A stretch of 64,000 bases of DNA from an uncultured Oscillibacter sp. (GTDB lineage Bacteria; Bacillota; Clostridia; Oscillospirales; Oscillospiraceae). Position 1 is the first letter of the stretch, and every line of letters begins with the position of its first letter. The notes beneath the pieces were generated by a model. The model did no database searches. It had not been told where the DNA came from and saw only the letters and a list, made by a program, of their open reading frames with translations. Positions 11,635-20,741 of the stretch are shown here, piece by piece. The stretch lies in contig CAJUDW010000002.1 of the NCBI GenBank assembly GCA_910584995.1, forward strand, positions 62,001 through 126,000, written 5' to 3'. The position numbers and the translations under genes were made by a program.

Positions 11635-12351
11635 ATGCAGAGAAAACGTTCGGTTTCCAACCTGTCCCGCGGCGAGCTGATCGGCGGCTCCATCTTCTTT
11701 GTCTTCTACGCGGCAGTCCTGCCCTTTGCCGCTGCGCCCGTGTTCCGTATCGTGGAACTGCTGCTGGGCGTCTCCCTCTCCAGCGCCCTGGAGGACACCC
11801 TATATTATTACATCCTCTTCGCCGTAACCATCATCATCTTCCACGGCTTCCTGGCCCGAACCTCCAGCCGCCTGCTGGATAACCTCAACGACGCCGTGAA
11901 AACCCTGGGCCTGGGGCTTGTGGCCCTGTATGGCCTGAACGAACTGGTATTCCGCCTCATGCTCTTCGTCACCTTAGGCCATCCCCTCTCCGGCAATCTC
12001 AACGACACCGCCATCTCCGCCCAAATCAGCGGAATGCCCTATACCACCCTCCTTATTGTCATCCTCGTGGCCCCCTTCGTGGAAGAGGTCCTGTTCCGGG
12101 GGCTGATCTTCGGCGGGCTGCGGGAGAAAAGCCGGGGGATTGCCTATGCCGCCTCCTGTGTGCTGTTCGCCCTGCTGCATACATGGCAATTGGCCGCAGC
12201 CAGCTGGGATCCCGCCTATCTGCTGCTGGTGGTGCAGTATCTGGTGCCCGGAGCGGTACTGGCCTGGAGTTATGAGCACAGCGGGACCCTCTGGACTTCC
12301 GTAGCCCTCCATGCCGCCGCCAACGCCCTGTCCGTCTGGCTGACGGTATAA
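11635..12351 (+). CDS. CPBP (Abi/CAAX protease-like) intramembrane metalloprotease
   Basis: This 238-residue polytopic membrane protein starts at ATG 11635 behind CGGAGGG. The CPBP motifs are visible: EEVLFRGLIFGGLRE (motif 1 with Glu-Glu and Arg), ALLHTW (motif 2 His), and a later HAAAN segment. Family members are intramembrane peptidases or, in some bacteria, bacteriocin-immunity or processing proteins. Substrate is unknown. It follows mutS by 57 bp and may be cotranscribed. Confidence 0.85.
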   Translation: MQRKRSVSNLSRGELIGGSIFFVFYAAVLPFAAAPVFRIVELLLGVSLSSALEDTLYYYILFAVTIIIFHGFLARTSSRLLDNLNDAVKTLGLGLVALYGLNELVFRLMLFVTLGHPLSGNLNDTAISAQISGMPYTTLLIVILVAPFVEEVLFRGLIFGGLREKSRGIAYAASCVLFALLHTWQLAAASWDPAYLLLVVQYLVPGAVLAWSYEHSGTLWTSVALHAAANALSVWLTV

Positions 12352-12559
12352 AAATGCGTTTAGGCCATGTATTCACAGGCGCCGAACGCCGTCCCGACAG
12401 GCCTTTTTTCGGCCCTGCCATGTTAAAAAATTTTGAACTACACCCAGTATTCCTGCGATTTTTTGCCTTGCAGGGCGGCAAAATCCCCCGTCCTTCCGGC
12501 ATCCACCGCCAATGAATACAAGTCCTTACATCACGCGCCGTGAGCGCCGGAGGCCTATT

Positions 12560-13471
12560 ATGAGTTTTTGGGATACCCTGAGTCAAATGCTGGTGATTCT
12601 CTTCGCCATTGCCGCCGGTTACGCCGCCAACGCCCTGGGCTATCTGGGGGAGGAAACAGACCGGAGGATTTCCAAAATCATCCTGAATATCTCCATGCCC
12701 TGCATGATTGTGGCGGCGGTGATGACCGGGGAGGCACTGCCGGATCCGGCGGTGATCTTCTCCATTCTCAAAGTCGGCGTGATTTTCTACGGAATGGAGT
12801 TCCTCTTCGCCTGTACAGTCCCCCGCCTGCTGGGAGGCACACCGGGAGAGATCGGCGTCTGGCGGTTCGCCCTGGCCTTTCCCAACGTGGGCTTTATCGG
12901 CTATCCGGTGGTGGTGAGCCTCTTCGGGCCGGATGCCCTGTTCTATGCGGTGGTGCTGGCCCTTCCCTTCAATCTGCTGTCTTTTACTTTTGGCCCCCTG
13001 ATGCTGGTGGGGGCAAAAAACATCCAGTTGAAACAGATGTTTTCCCCCTGTGTGATAGCGTCCCTCATCGGCCTTGCCCTGGCGCTGACGGGTACCCGCC
13101 CGCCTATGCTGGTAGGAGAGTGTCTGAGTTTCGTAGGGGATCTGACCGTACCCCTCTCCCTGATGGTGGTGGGATCCCTGCTGGCGGCCCTGTCCATCAA
13201 ATCGGTGTTCAGTTCCCCCAGGCTCTGGGCGGTCTCCGCCCTGCGCCTGCTGATCCTGCCGGGACTGCTGTTCCTGATCCTCCGTGCCTTCGGCGTGGAG
13301 GGGCTGGTACTGGGCATTGCAGTCATTCAAATGTCCATGCCGGTGGCGGTCAACGGCAGTATGCTCTGCATGGAGTATGGCGGTGACCAGTCCTGCATGG
13401 CGCAAATCACCCTTGTCAGCACGGCAGCCTCTATTGTCACCATCCCCCTGCTGGCCGCCGCCCTGCTGTAA
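12560..13471 (+). CDS. AEC family transporter (auxin efflux carrier-like)
   Basis: The 303-residue membrane protein has about ten hydrophobic segments and the AEC-typical N-terminus (FAIAAGYAANALGYL, ISMPCMI) and later LSLMVVGSLLA. Characterised bacterial relatives export or import small organic acids such as malate. The start ATG 12560 has GGAGG upstream. It is flanked on both sides by 200-bp spacers that share the string CTTCCGGCATCC, so it may be a separate transcription unit within the mutS-mutL interval. Confidence 0.85.
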   Translation: MSFWDTLSQMLVILFAIAAGYAANALGYLGEETDRRISKIILNISMPCMIVAAVMTGEALPDPAVIFSILKVGVIFYGMEFLFACTVPRLLGGTPGEIGVWRFALAFPNVGFIGYPVVVSLFGPDALFYAVVLALPFNLLSFTFGPLMLVGAKNIQLKQMFSPCVIASLIGLALALTGTRPPMLVGECLSFVGDLTVPLSLMVVGSLLAALSIKSVFSSPRLWAVSALRLLILPGLLFLILRAFGVEGLVLGIAVIQMSMPVAVNGSMLCMEYGGDQSCMAQITLVSTAASIVTIPLLAAALL

Positions 13472-13698
13472 AACGATTTCCGCACAGCCAGGCCTTGTCT
13501 GAAAAATAGCAGGATGGCCAACGGCAAGAGGTTTTTCTGCCAACCAAGGCGGTTTGCCGCAGCCACACTTTGCGTATAGCTGGAAACCCAACGCAGGGCG
13601 GTGGAAAAAGATCCGCCCTTCCGGCATCCTGATAATTTTCAAACAAAGCCTAAGCCCTGCCCCCCATTGCAGGAAACCGGAAACAAGGAGGTAAGCCT

Positions 13699-15717
13699 AT
13701 GCCCCCCATTCAACAACTCTCCCCCCATGTGGCGGATTTGATCGCCGCAGGCGAGGTGGTAGAGCGCCCCGCCAGCGTGGTGAAGGAACTGGTGGAAAAC
13801 GCCATTGATGCCGGATCCTCCGCCATTGTGGTGGAACTGCGGCGGGGCGGCATGAGCCTCATCCGGGTCACTGACAACGGCTGCGGTATTCCCGCCCGGG
13901 AACTGCCCACCGCCTTCCTCCGCCACGCCACCAGCAAACTGCGGCATGCGGAGGATCTGTCCTCCATCGGCACCCTGGGCTTCCGGGGCGAGGCCCTGGC
14001 GGCCATTTCCGCCGTCAGCCGGGTGGAGATTACCTCTCGGCCCCACGGGCAGAACGCCGCCGTTTTCACCCTGGAGGGAGGCGTGCCGGGAGAGGTTGAG
14101 GAAACCGGTGCGCCGGAGGGCACTACCATCGCAGTGCGGGACTTGTTTTACAATACCCCCGCCCGGTTAAAATTCATGAAGAAGGACAGCGCCGAAACCG
14201 CCGCCGTGGCGGGGCTGATACAGCATCTGGCCCTGTCCCATCCCAACATTTCCTTCAAGTTTCTCAAGGACGGGATGGATGCCCTCCATACCCCAGGCGA
14301 CGGGCGGCTGGACTCCGCCATATACGCCGCCCTGGGCAGGGACTTCGCCAAAACCCTGATCCCCATCCAGGGCCGGGGCGGGGACACCGCCGTCTCCGGC
14401 TTCATCACCCAGCCCCTCCAGCACCGGGGTTCCCGATCCATGCAGGTGTTTTTCGTCAACGGCCGTTTCATCAAATCCCAGCTGCTGACAGCGGCCCTGG
14501 AGGAGGGCTACCGGAACCGGCTGATGAAAGGCAAATTCCCCGGCTGCGTCCTTTCCGTCACCCTGCCGGCAACGTCTGTGGATGTAAACGTCCACCCTGC
14601 CAAAACCCAGGTGAAGTTCGCCAAGGACGGGGAGGTTTTTGACGCGGTGTACCACACCGTGCTGGACGCCCTGGAGTCCGGTGGCGGGCCAGCCCCGAAA
14701 CCGGCGGAAACTTTAGCCGCGCCCCGGCAGGATTTCTTCCAGTCCATGGACGCCAAAACCTACCGGGAGCAAAAAGCCCTTTCCAAACCGGAGAGCCCCC
14801 CTGCCCGGCGGGAGAGCCGGGAATCTGTCGTGCGGGTATCCGATAGTGCTCCGGAATTTCTCTATCAGACTGCCGCCCGCCCGGCCCCTTTCCCAAAAGG
14901 AGGTGCCTTCTCCTCGCCGCCGTCGGTGATTCCCCGGAAACCCGCCCCTACGGAAGCGGCGGTACCCACAGATCCCCTTCCCCCCGAAAGGACGGCATCC
15001 CCCGCCCCTCCGGAGGCAGGAATTTTTCAGCAGCCTGCCGCCCCGAAACCGGAAAACCCGGCGATTTCCCCGGTGGCCACCGTACCGGCCCCTCCCCTGC
15101 CTCCCGCCATTCCCCAGGCGGCGGAGGAACAGCAGGCCATTGAACCCATCCGGGAGCCCTCCTGGCGGATCGCCGGGGAAGTGCTCCATACCTACGTCAT
15201 CTGCGAAAGCGGGGACGGCTGCGTGTACCTTATTGACAAGCACGCCGCGCACGAGCGGATCAATTTTAACCGCCTGCTGGCCTCCCAGGAGCCGCCTATG
15301 CGCCAAACCCTCCTTCAGGCCACGGCCGTGGAACTGGGGCGGGAGGACAAAGCCCTGCTTTTAGAAAACCTCCCCCTGCTGGAATCCCTTGGCTTTGCCT
15401 GTGAGGACTTCGGCGGCGGGGCCATCCTGGTGCGGGAAGTCCCGGCAGACATTGATGCCGGGGACGCGGCTTCCACTCTGGAGGAACTGGCGGGAGCCCT
15501 GCGGGCCAAACGGTCCCCGGCGGAACGCCGGGAGGCCCTGCTCCACACCATGGCCTGCAAGGCCGCCATCAAAGGCGGCTGGACCAGCGACGTTTCCGAG
15601 CTGCGGGCACTGGTGGAAAAGGTGCAGAGCGGAGAAGTCTGCTTCTGTCCTCATGGACGCCCCGTAGCGGTGAAATTCACGAAATACCAATTGGAAAAGA
15701 TGTTCAAGCGGGCGTAA
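13699..15717 (+). CDS. mutL: DNA mismatch repair protein MutL
   Basis: MutL couples mismatch recognition by MutS to strand cleavage. The 672 residues comprise a GHKL ATPase (ENAIDAGSSAI, DNGCGIP, GFRGEALA), a transducer domain ending near SVDVNVHPAKTQVKF, a long proline/alanine-rich linker (about 340-475), and a C-terminal dimerisation/endonuclease domain. The metal-binding endonuclease motif reads DKHAAHERINFN against DQHAxxExxxxE in nicking MutLs, while ACK and CPHGRP are kept. The last acidic residue is thus Asn here, so activity is uncertain. AAGGAGG precedes ATG 13699. Confidence 0.97.
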   Translation: MPPIQQLSPHVADLIAAGEVVERPASVVKELVENAIDAGSSAIVVELRRGGMSLIRVTDNGCGIPARELPTAFLRHATSKLRHAEDLSSIGTLGFRGEALAAISAVSRVEITSRPHGQNAAVFTLEGGVPGEVEETGAPEGTTIAVRDLFYNTPARLKFMKKDSAETAAVAGLIQHLALSHPNISFKFLKDGMDALHTPGDGRLDSAIYAALGRDFAKTLIPIQGRGGDTAVSGFITQPLQHRGSRSMQVFFVNGRFIKSQLLTAALEEGYRNRLMKGKFPGCVLSVTLPATSVDVNVHPAKTQVKFAKDGEVFDAVYHTVLDALESGGGPAPKPAETLAAPRQDFFQSMDAKTYREQKALSKPESPPARRESRESVVRVSDSAPEFLYQTAARPAPFPKGGAFSSPPSVIPRKPAPTEAAVPTDPLPPERTASPAPPEAGIFQQPAAPKPENPAISPVATVPAPPLPPAIPQAAEEQQAIEPIREPSWRIAGEVLHTYVICESGDGCVYLIDKHAAHERINFNRLLASQEPPMRQTLLQATAVELGREDKALLLENLPLLESLGFACEDFGGGAILVREVPADIDAGDAASTLEELAGALRAKRSPAERREALLHTMACKAAIKGGWTSDVSELRALVEKVQSGEVCFCPHGRPVAVKFTKYQLEKMFKRA

Positions 15718-15799
15718 CAATTTTAATCGCGCCTTTTTGATAAGGTATTGGACAGGCATTTGCCGTCCCTGCCCATTTGTTCTGACAGGAGGCATTTTT

Positions 15800-15991
15800 A
15801 TGGCGAAAAAGGACAATCGCTTCATCATCTCCTATTCTCAGGAGAACTTCACCCTTGGCGTCAGGGTTCTGGTAGACCGGCAGACCGGCGTGAATTACCT
15901 CTTCTTCCGGGATGCCGGCGCCGGCGGGCTGACCCCCCTGCTGGATCGGGAGGGCAGGCCGGTCATCACAGCCGTCTATGACGAAGGCTGA
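15800..15991 (+). CDS. Small DUF6440-like protein
   Basis: This is a 63-residue protein starting at ATG 15800 behind AGGAGG. RFIISYSQENF, VLVDRQTGVNYLFF and GGLTPLLDREGRPVI match the small DUF6440 pattern as I remember it; function is unknown. It lies between mutL and miaA. Its TGA ends just before the miaA start, so translation of the two is likely coupled. Confidence 0.7.
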   Translation: MAKKDNRFIISYSQENFTLGVRVLVDRQTGVNYLFFRDAGAGGLTPLLDREGRPVITAVYDEG

Positions 15992-15992
15992 A

Positions 15993-16958
15993 ATGGCGGA
16001 AGGGCTCTCAACCTCTCAAAAAACAGTCGTCTGTGTGGTAGGCCCCACCGCCTGCGGGAAGACCACCCTGGGCGTCCTGCTGGCAAAACGGTTCTGCGGC
16101 GAGGTGGTGTCCGCTGACTCCATGCAGATTTACCGGGGCCTGGCCATCGGCACTGCCGCCCCTACAGCGGCGGAGATGGACGGGGTCCCCCACCACATGA
16201 TTGCCGTGGCAGATCCCGGGGAAAGCTGGTCCGCCGCCCGGTACGCCCGGGAGGCTATTCCCATCATCGACGGTATCCTGGCAAGAGGCAGGCTGCCTAT
16301 CCTGGTAGGCGGCACCGGCCTCTGGCTGGACGCGGTGATCCGGGGCCACGGCTTTGCCGCCGGACAGGCCGGAGGCGAGATCCGCAAACGCCTCCAAACC
16401 CGCCTGCGGGAGGAGGGCGCCGCCGTACTCCTCTCAGAATTGCGGCAGGTGGATCCGGAAGCCGCCCTGCGGCTCCACCCTTCCGACGAAAAACGGATCC
16501 TCCGGGCTCTGGAGGTCTATCTGGAGACCGGGACTACCATCACCGCCCACAACGAGGCCACCAGGAACCTTCCGCCCCGGTACAATGCCGTATGGATCGG
16601 CCTGCGGTTTGCCAACCGGGCGGATATGTGGGATCTCATCAACCGCCGGGTAGACCGGATGGTGGAGACAGGGCTTCTGGAAGAGGTAGAGTCCCTGCTG
16701 CGGCAGAACCTGCCGCCGGAGGCTACGGCCCTCCAGGCCATTGGCTACAAGGAATTTACAGGCGTGCTGGACGGCACAATCTCTGTGGACCAGGCTATAG
16801 AGGAAGTGAAACTCCGTTCCCGGCAATACGCCAAGCGGCAATTGACCTGGCTCCGGCGAAACGAGGCCATCCACTGGATATCCTGGGAAAAAGAGCGGAA
16901 TTTTGTTCAGGCCCTCCAGCTTTCGACAGAAATCCTATCCGCCGCCGGCGTATGCTAA
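15993..16958 (+). CDS. miaA: tRNA dimethylallyltransferase
   Basis: MiaA adds the isopentenyl group to A37 of tRNAs, making the substrate of MiaB encoded upstream. The P-loop GPTACGKTTL, SADSMQIYRGL, and the DPxxAxRLHPxDxxRIxRALEVY signature (here DPEAALRLHPSDEKRILRAL) are plain. I prefer ATG 15993 because GAAGG sits five bases before it. An in-frame ATG at 15978 would overlap the upstream gene and has no site. About 321 residues, normal for the family. Confidence 0.95.
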   Translation: MAEGLSTSQKTVVCVVGPTACGKTTLGVLLAKRFCGEVVSADSMQIYRGLAIGTAAPTAAEMDGVPHHMIAVADPGESWSAARYAREAIPIIDGILARGRLPILVGGTGLWLDAVIRGHGFAAGQAGGEIRKRLQTRLREEGAAVLLSELRQVDPEAALRLHPSDEKRILRALEVYLETGTTITAHNEATRNLPPRYNAVWIGLRFANRADMWDLINRRVDRMVETGLLEEVESLLRQNLPPEATALQAIGYKEFTGVLDGTISVDQAIEEVKLRSRQYAKRQLTWLRRNEAIHWISWEKERNFVQALQLSTEILSAAGVC

Positions 16959-17077
16959 ACATAGGACGGCCGGACAGGCCGCTGCCGGGCGGACGGTACA
17001 TAGGTATTTCCTGAACTATCGTCCTGCTCAAAATAAAAAGGCCCCAAAGAGGGCAGAGAAAAAAGGAGCGGACAGTT

Positions 17078-17335
17078 ATGCAGAACACAAAAGCAAATTT
17101 ACAGGACATCTTCCTCCTCCGGGCGAAGCGGGACAAGCTGCCGGTCACCATGTTCCTGATGAACGGCTTCCAGATGCGGGGCATCATCACCGGCTTTGAT
17201 GCCTTTGTGGTAGTCCTGGAGGGAGACGGGAAACAGCAGGTCGTATATAAACACGCCATCTCCACCATCACGCCGGTACGCCCGGTGCCCCTGGAGGAAG
17301 ATCCCCTCTCCCCTGCCCCGGGAGGGAACACATGA
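17078..17335 (+). CDS. hfq: RNA chaperone Hfq
   Basis: Hfq forms a hexameric Sm-like ring that matches small RNAs to mRNAs. The 85 residues contain Sm1 (TMFLMNGFQMRGIITGFD) and the Sm2 YKHAIST motif. The tail after residue 65 is short and acidic/proline-rich. The order miaA-hfq is conserved widely. AAAAGGAG precedes ATG 17078. Confidence 0.95.
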   Translation: MQNTKANLQDIFLLRAKRDKLPVTMFLMNGFQMRGIITGFDAFVVVLEGDGKQQVVYKHAISTITPVRPVPLEEDPLSPAPGGNT

Positions 17336-17346
17336 GGGCTTAATCC

Positions 17347-18609
17347 ATGAAACGCAGTTCTCTCGGCATAAAGTTCCTGATGCTGGCCATCACCCTAGGC
17401 ATTTTGGTCTACTTCAGCTTTCAGATTTTCAACTATTTTGATAATCCCCTCTCCACCACCATGGCCTACAATTACTCCGTAGACGAATGTGTGGAGATCA
17501 CCGGCGGATACGTAATCCGCCGGGAGGAGGTCCTGCCGGACGACGACAGCGACCTGCTGCGCCTCCAGCGGAAAGAGGGGGAACGGGTCAGTTCCGGCGG
17601 CATGGTGGCGATGGTCTACGTGGATCAGGCCTCCCTGGACCGGCAGAGTGAGATGGAATCCCTGGCCGCCCGGATTGAACAGCTGGAGTACGCCCAGGAA
17701 TCCGCCTACGGCTATGAGGCTAACGTCAAGCTGGACGCCCAGATTGCCCAGTCCATCCGGGATGTGCGGGGCGCCCTGGCCGCCGGGCGGCTGGACACGG
17801 CGGAGTCCCACACCGCCTCCCTCCGGGCCATGGTGCTGAAGCGGGATTTCTCCTGGTCTGATCTGGAGGACGTGGATACCCTGCTGGACACCCTGCGGCA
17901 GGAACTCCGGACCCTGCGATCCCAGACCGCCGGGTCTGTCCGGCGGATCAGCGCCCCCAAGGCGGGGCTCTATTCCGCTGTAGTGGACGGCTATGAAACC
18001 GTCCTCATGCCGGAGAGCATGGAGGGCCTTACCCCCTCCCAAATGGCTTCTATCCAGGCTGATCCCGCCGTCAAATCCAACGTGGGGAAGCTGATCCTGG
18101 GGGACACCTGGTACTATGCCGCCGTCATGCCCGCCGCCGACATCAAAACACTGCGGGAGGCCAGAGATTTGTCCCTGCGGTTCTCCAAGGGCGTAGAACG
18201 GGATCTGCCGGTGACCATCCAATCCGTAGGGACGGAGGAAAACGGGCGGTCTGTGGTAATTTTCCAGGGAAAAACCTATCTTTCCCATCTGACCCTGCTG
18301 CGCCAGCAGAGCGCCCAGGTGATCACCAACACCCTGGAGGGTATCCGTGTGCCTAAGGAAGCCCTGCGGATTCTCACAAAAACCAAGGAAAACGAAGACG
18401 GATCCACCTCCCAGATTCAAATCTCCGGCATTTACTGCATCATCGGTTCAGAGGCCTGGTTCAAGCCGGTGGAGATCCTCTACAACGGTGAGGGCTTTTT
18501 GCTGGTGCAGTCCGCCTCCCAGGATGAAAAACTCCGTCTCCGGCCAGGGGATGAAGTGATCATCAGCGCCCAGGATCTATACGACGGCAAGGTCGTGCGG
18601 AAGACATAA
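17347..18609 (+). CDS. HlyD-like membrane-anchored protein of the division cluster
   Basis: The 420-residue protein has one N-terminal transmembrane segment (FLMLAITLGILVYFSF), then a long extracytoplasmic region with barrel-sandwich-like flanks around a coiled-coil hairpin (about 95-195, rich in Glu/Leu/Arg). Such proteins are annotated as HlyD-family adaptor-like in Firmicutes and often lie just upstream of yggS-sepF-divIVA, as here. The partner is not known; a role at the envelope or division site is inference from context only. It starts 11 bp after hfq. Confidence 0.65.
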   Translation: MKRSSLGIKFLMLAITLGILVYFSFQIFNYFDNPLSTTMAYNYSVDECVEITGGYVIRREEVLPDDDSDLLRLQRKEGERVSSGGMVAMVYVDQASLDRQSEMESLAARIEQLEYAQESAYGYEANVKLDAQIAQSIRDVRGALAAGRLDTAESHTASLRAMVLKRDFSWSDLEDVDTLLDTLRQELRTLRSQTAGSVRRISAPKAGLYSAVVDGYETVLMPESMEGLTPSQMASIQADPAVKSNVGKLILGDTWYYAAVMPAADIKTLREARDLSLRFSKGVERDLPVTIQSVGTEENGRSVVIFQGKTYLSHLTLLRQQSAQVITNTLEGIRVPKEALRILTKTKENEDGSTSQIQISGIYCIIGSEAWFKPVEILYNGEGFLLVQSASQDEKLRLRPGDEVIISAQDLYDGKVVRKT

Positions 18610-18648
18610 GGAGATCATTCATTCAGAAAGAGAAAGGTCGAATATACC

Positions 18649-19347
18649 ATGTCCATTGCGGAAAACATCGCCCGCGTGCGGGAACATATCGCTGCGGCCG
18701 CCAGAGAAGCGGGCCGGGGCCCTGATGAAATCACCCTGGTGGGTGCCAGCAAAATGAATGACGCCGCCGCCTGCAGGGAGGCGGTCGCCGCAGGTATCGA
18801 CGCCCTGGGGGAAAACCGCGTCCAGGAGATGGTCCAGAAGCTGGGGGAAAACGCTTATGAGGGCGCGCCCCTCCACTTTATCGGCCATTTGCAGCGCAAC
18901 AAGGTAAAGCAGGTGGTGGGGCATGCCGCCCTGATCCAATCCGCCGGCTCCTCCGCCCTGCTGGAGGAGATTGAAAAAGCCGCCGGAAAGCTGGGCATCG
19001 TGCAGGACGTGCTGCTGGAGGTGAACATCGGCCAGGAGGAGGCAAAAAGCGGCTTTTCTCCCAATGAAGTCTTCGCCGTGGCGGAACAAGCCCTGTCCCT
19101 GTCCCATGTCCGGGTGCGGGGCGTCATGACCATTCCCCCTTTTGACGCCTCCCGGGAAGAAAATTTGCATTATTTTGAGGAAGTCCGCGGACTTTATGTT
19201 GACATCAACGAAAAATTGTTTCATAATAAACTAATATATCTCTCAATGGGCATGAGCGGCGATTATGAGGATGCCATCCGGGCCGGGGCTACCATGGTCC
19301 GGGTGGGGACAGCTATTTTCGGCGCCCGGAATTACCAGAATCCGTAA
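18649..19347 (+). CDS. YggS family PLP homeostasis protein
   Basis: This is a 232-residue PLP-binding single-domain alanine-racemase-fold protein. The PLP lysine lies in LVGASKMNDA, followed by GENRVQEMVQK, FIGHLQRNKVK and a C-terminal LSMGMSGDYEDAI phosphate-binding segment. YggS/PLPBP proteins buffer free pyridoxal phosphate and amino-acid pools and have no proven catalytic reaction. The gene precedes sepF, as in many Firmicutes and Actinobacteria. Confidence 0.93.
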   Translation: MSIAENIARVREHIAAAAREAGRGPDEITLVGASKMNDAAACREAVAAGIDALGENRVQEMVQKLGENAYEGAPLHFIGHLQRNKVKQVVGHAALIQSAGSSALLEEIEKAAGKLGIVQDVLLEVNIGQEEAKSGFSPNEVFAVAEQALSLSHVRVRGVMTIPPFDASREENLHYFEEVRGLYVDINEKLFHNKLIYLSMGMSGDYEDAIRAGATMVRVGTAIFGARNYQNP

Positions 19348-19431
19348 GTCGCTCTATGCCCCGGCGCCGGATACACAACAATAATGAACCACAAGGAGAA
19401 ATCCCCGCGGCGGGGAGAGGAGGACTTTATT

Positions 19432-19866
19432 ATGGGTTTAATCGACGATATCAAGAAATGGGCCCATCCCTATGAGGATGAAGATGAGGATTTTGAAGAA
19501 TTTGAAGAACCTTCCCGGCGGGACATTTTTGAGGACAGGCGCAGCAAATTTGACGACCGCCGCAGTAAGGTGGTCAATATCCACGCCACCACCCAGCTGA
19601 AGGTGGTGCTGGTGAAGCCAGAGCGGTTTGAAAACGCCTCGGAAATTGCCGATCACCTGAAGGACAAGCGGACTGTGGTCCTGAATCTGGAGTCCACTAA
19701 CAAGGACATCGCCCGCCGCCTTATCGACTTCCTCTCCGGCGTAGCCTATGCCGGGGAAGGGAAGATCAAAAAAGTCGCCGCCAATACATATATCATCACG
19801 CCCTACCACGTGGATATTGAGGGCGATCTCATTGACGAACTGGAGAACAACGGCTTGTATCTCTAA
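19432..19866 (+). CDS. sepF: Cell division protein SepF
   Basis: SepF anchors FtsZ to the membrane and shapes the septum. The start is set at ATG 19432 (MGLIDDIKKW, the usual amphipathic membrane-binding helix) behind GAGGAGG. An in-frame ATG at 19384 would add a non-helical leader. A very acidic linker (residues about 14-35) is followed by the SepF core (VVLVKPERFENASEIADHL, VVLNLES, RRLIDFLSGVAYA). About 144 residues, normal length. It lies between yggS and divIVA. Confidence 0.94.
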   Translation: MGLIDDIKKWAHPYEDEDEDFEEFEEPSRRDIFEDRRSKFDDRRSKVVNIHATTQLKVVLVKPERFENASEIADHLKDKRTVVLNLESTNKDIARRLIDFLSGVAYAGEGKIKKVAANTYIITPYHVDIEGDLIDELENNGLYL

Positions 19867-19961
19867 CGCAGACACCTCCCTCCCCCTCTGGGCAGATACC
19901 TGCGGGAGGAAGGGGTTCCGCTTGGCACCGTCAGAAAGAAACGAAGGGGGTACTGTTCACT

Positions 19962-20663
19962 ATGCTGACGCCGCAGGAGGTTTCCACACACGCCTTTACC
20001 AAGTCCATGATGGGCGGATACAACATGGCTATGGTCGATGAGTTCCTGGACGAGCTGACCGAAGACTATACCGCGCTTTATAAGGAAAACGCCGCCTTGA
20101 AGGCCAAGATGAAGGTCTTGGTGGAAAAGGTGGAGGAGTACCGCGCCACAGAGGATTCTATGCGGGCCACCTTGCTGACCGCCCAGCGGATGGCGGACAG
20201 CATTGTCCACGAGGCGGAATCCAAACGGGACAGTATCCTCGTCCAGACGGACGCCGATATCGATAAACGCAAGCAGCAGCTGCAAAAAGAACTGACTGCC
20301 CTGGAAACCCGTATGCGGGAGGGGCAGACGGAACTGAAACGGTTTATTATTGCCAGTCAGGAAATCTGCAAGAAGGAATTGGCCTTCCTGGAGAAACTGC
20401 CGGAACTGCCCTTGGAACTCCCTGCTGCTGAACCGGCCTTTACCCCGGCGGCGGTACAGCCGGAACCTGCCCCTCCGCCGGAACCGGAACCGGAGCCCGA
20501 AACGCCTCCACTGGCGGAAGTAGATATTTCCGCCGGAAGCGAATATCCGGAGGAGGATCCCTTTGAGGAGGAAGAAGAAGCCATAGATCCGGCAGACGAG
20601 CCCACCCGCCGTATCAACTTGGAGGATCTGAAATTCGGCCGCAACTACACCAGCGGAGGCTGA
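19962..20663 (+). CDS. divIVA: DivIVA-family cell division/polarity protein
   Basis: The 233 residues begin with the DivIVA membrane-curvature domain (MLTPQEVSTHAFTKSMMGGY, then VDEFLDELTEDY) and continue as a coiled coil to about residue 145. The tail is rich in Pro and Glu and ends RRINLEDLKFGRNYTSGG. DivIVA proteins mark negatively curved membrane at poles and septa and recruit partners. It is the last gene of the division block and is followed by a terminator. Confidence 0.88.
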   Translation: MLTPQEVSTHAFTKSMMGGYNMAMVDEFLDELTEDYTALYKENAALKAKMKVLVEKVEEYRATEDSMRATLLTAQRMADSIVHEAESKRDSILVQTDADIDKRKQQLQKELTALETRMREGQTELKRFIIASQEICKKELAFLEKLPELPLELPAAEPAFTPAAVQPEPAPPPEPEPEPETPPLAEVDISAGSEYPEEDPFEEEEEAIDPADEPTRRINLEDLKFGRNYTSGG

Positions 20664-20696
20664 CGGGGAAAACTGGGGTTTACCCGGGAATATCAC

Positions 20697-20728
20697 AAAA
20701 GGCGGCTCAAATGGGAGCCGCCTTTTTT
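20697..20728 (+). terminator. Terminator after divIVA, abutting the next ribosome binding site
   Basis: GGCGGCTC (20701-20708) and GAGCCGCC (20715-20722), extended by flanking A/T pairs, end in TTTTTT. The GGAGG of the next gene starts about two bases later. Confidence 0.88.
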
Positions 20729-20741
20729 CGGAGGCGCTTTT

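Noticed and set aside
12472..13632. Short shared string around CTTCCGGCATCC on both sides of the AEC transporter gene
   Set aside because: The common part is too short and gapped to support a mobile-element boundary.
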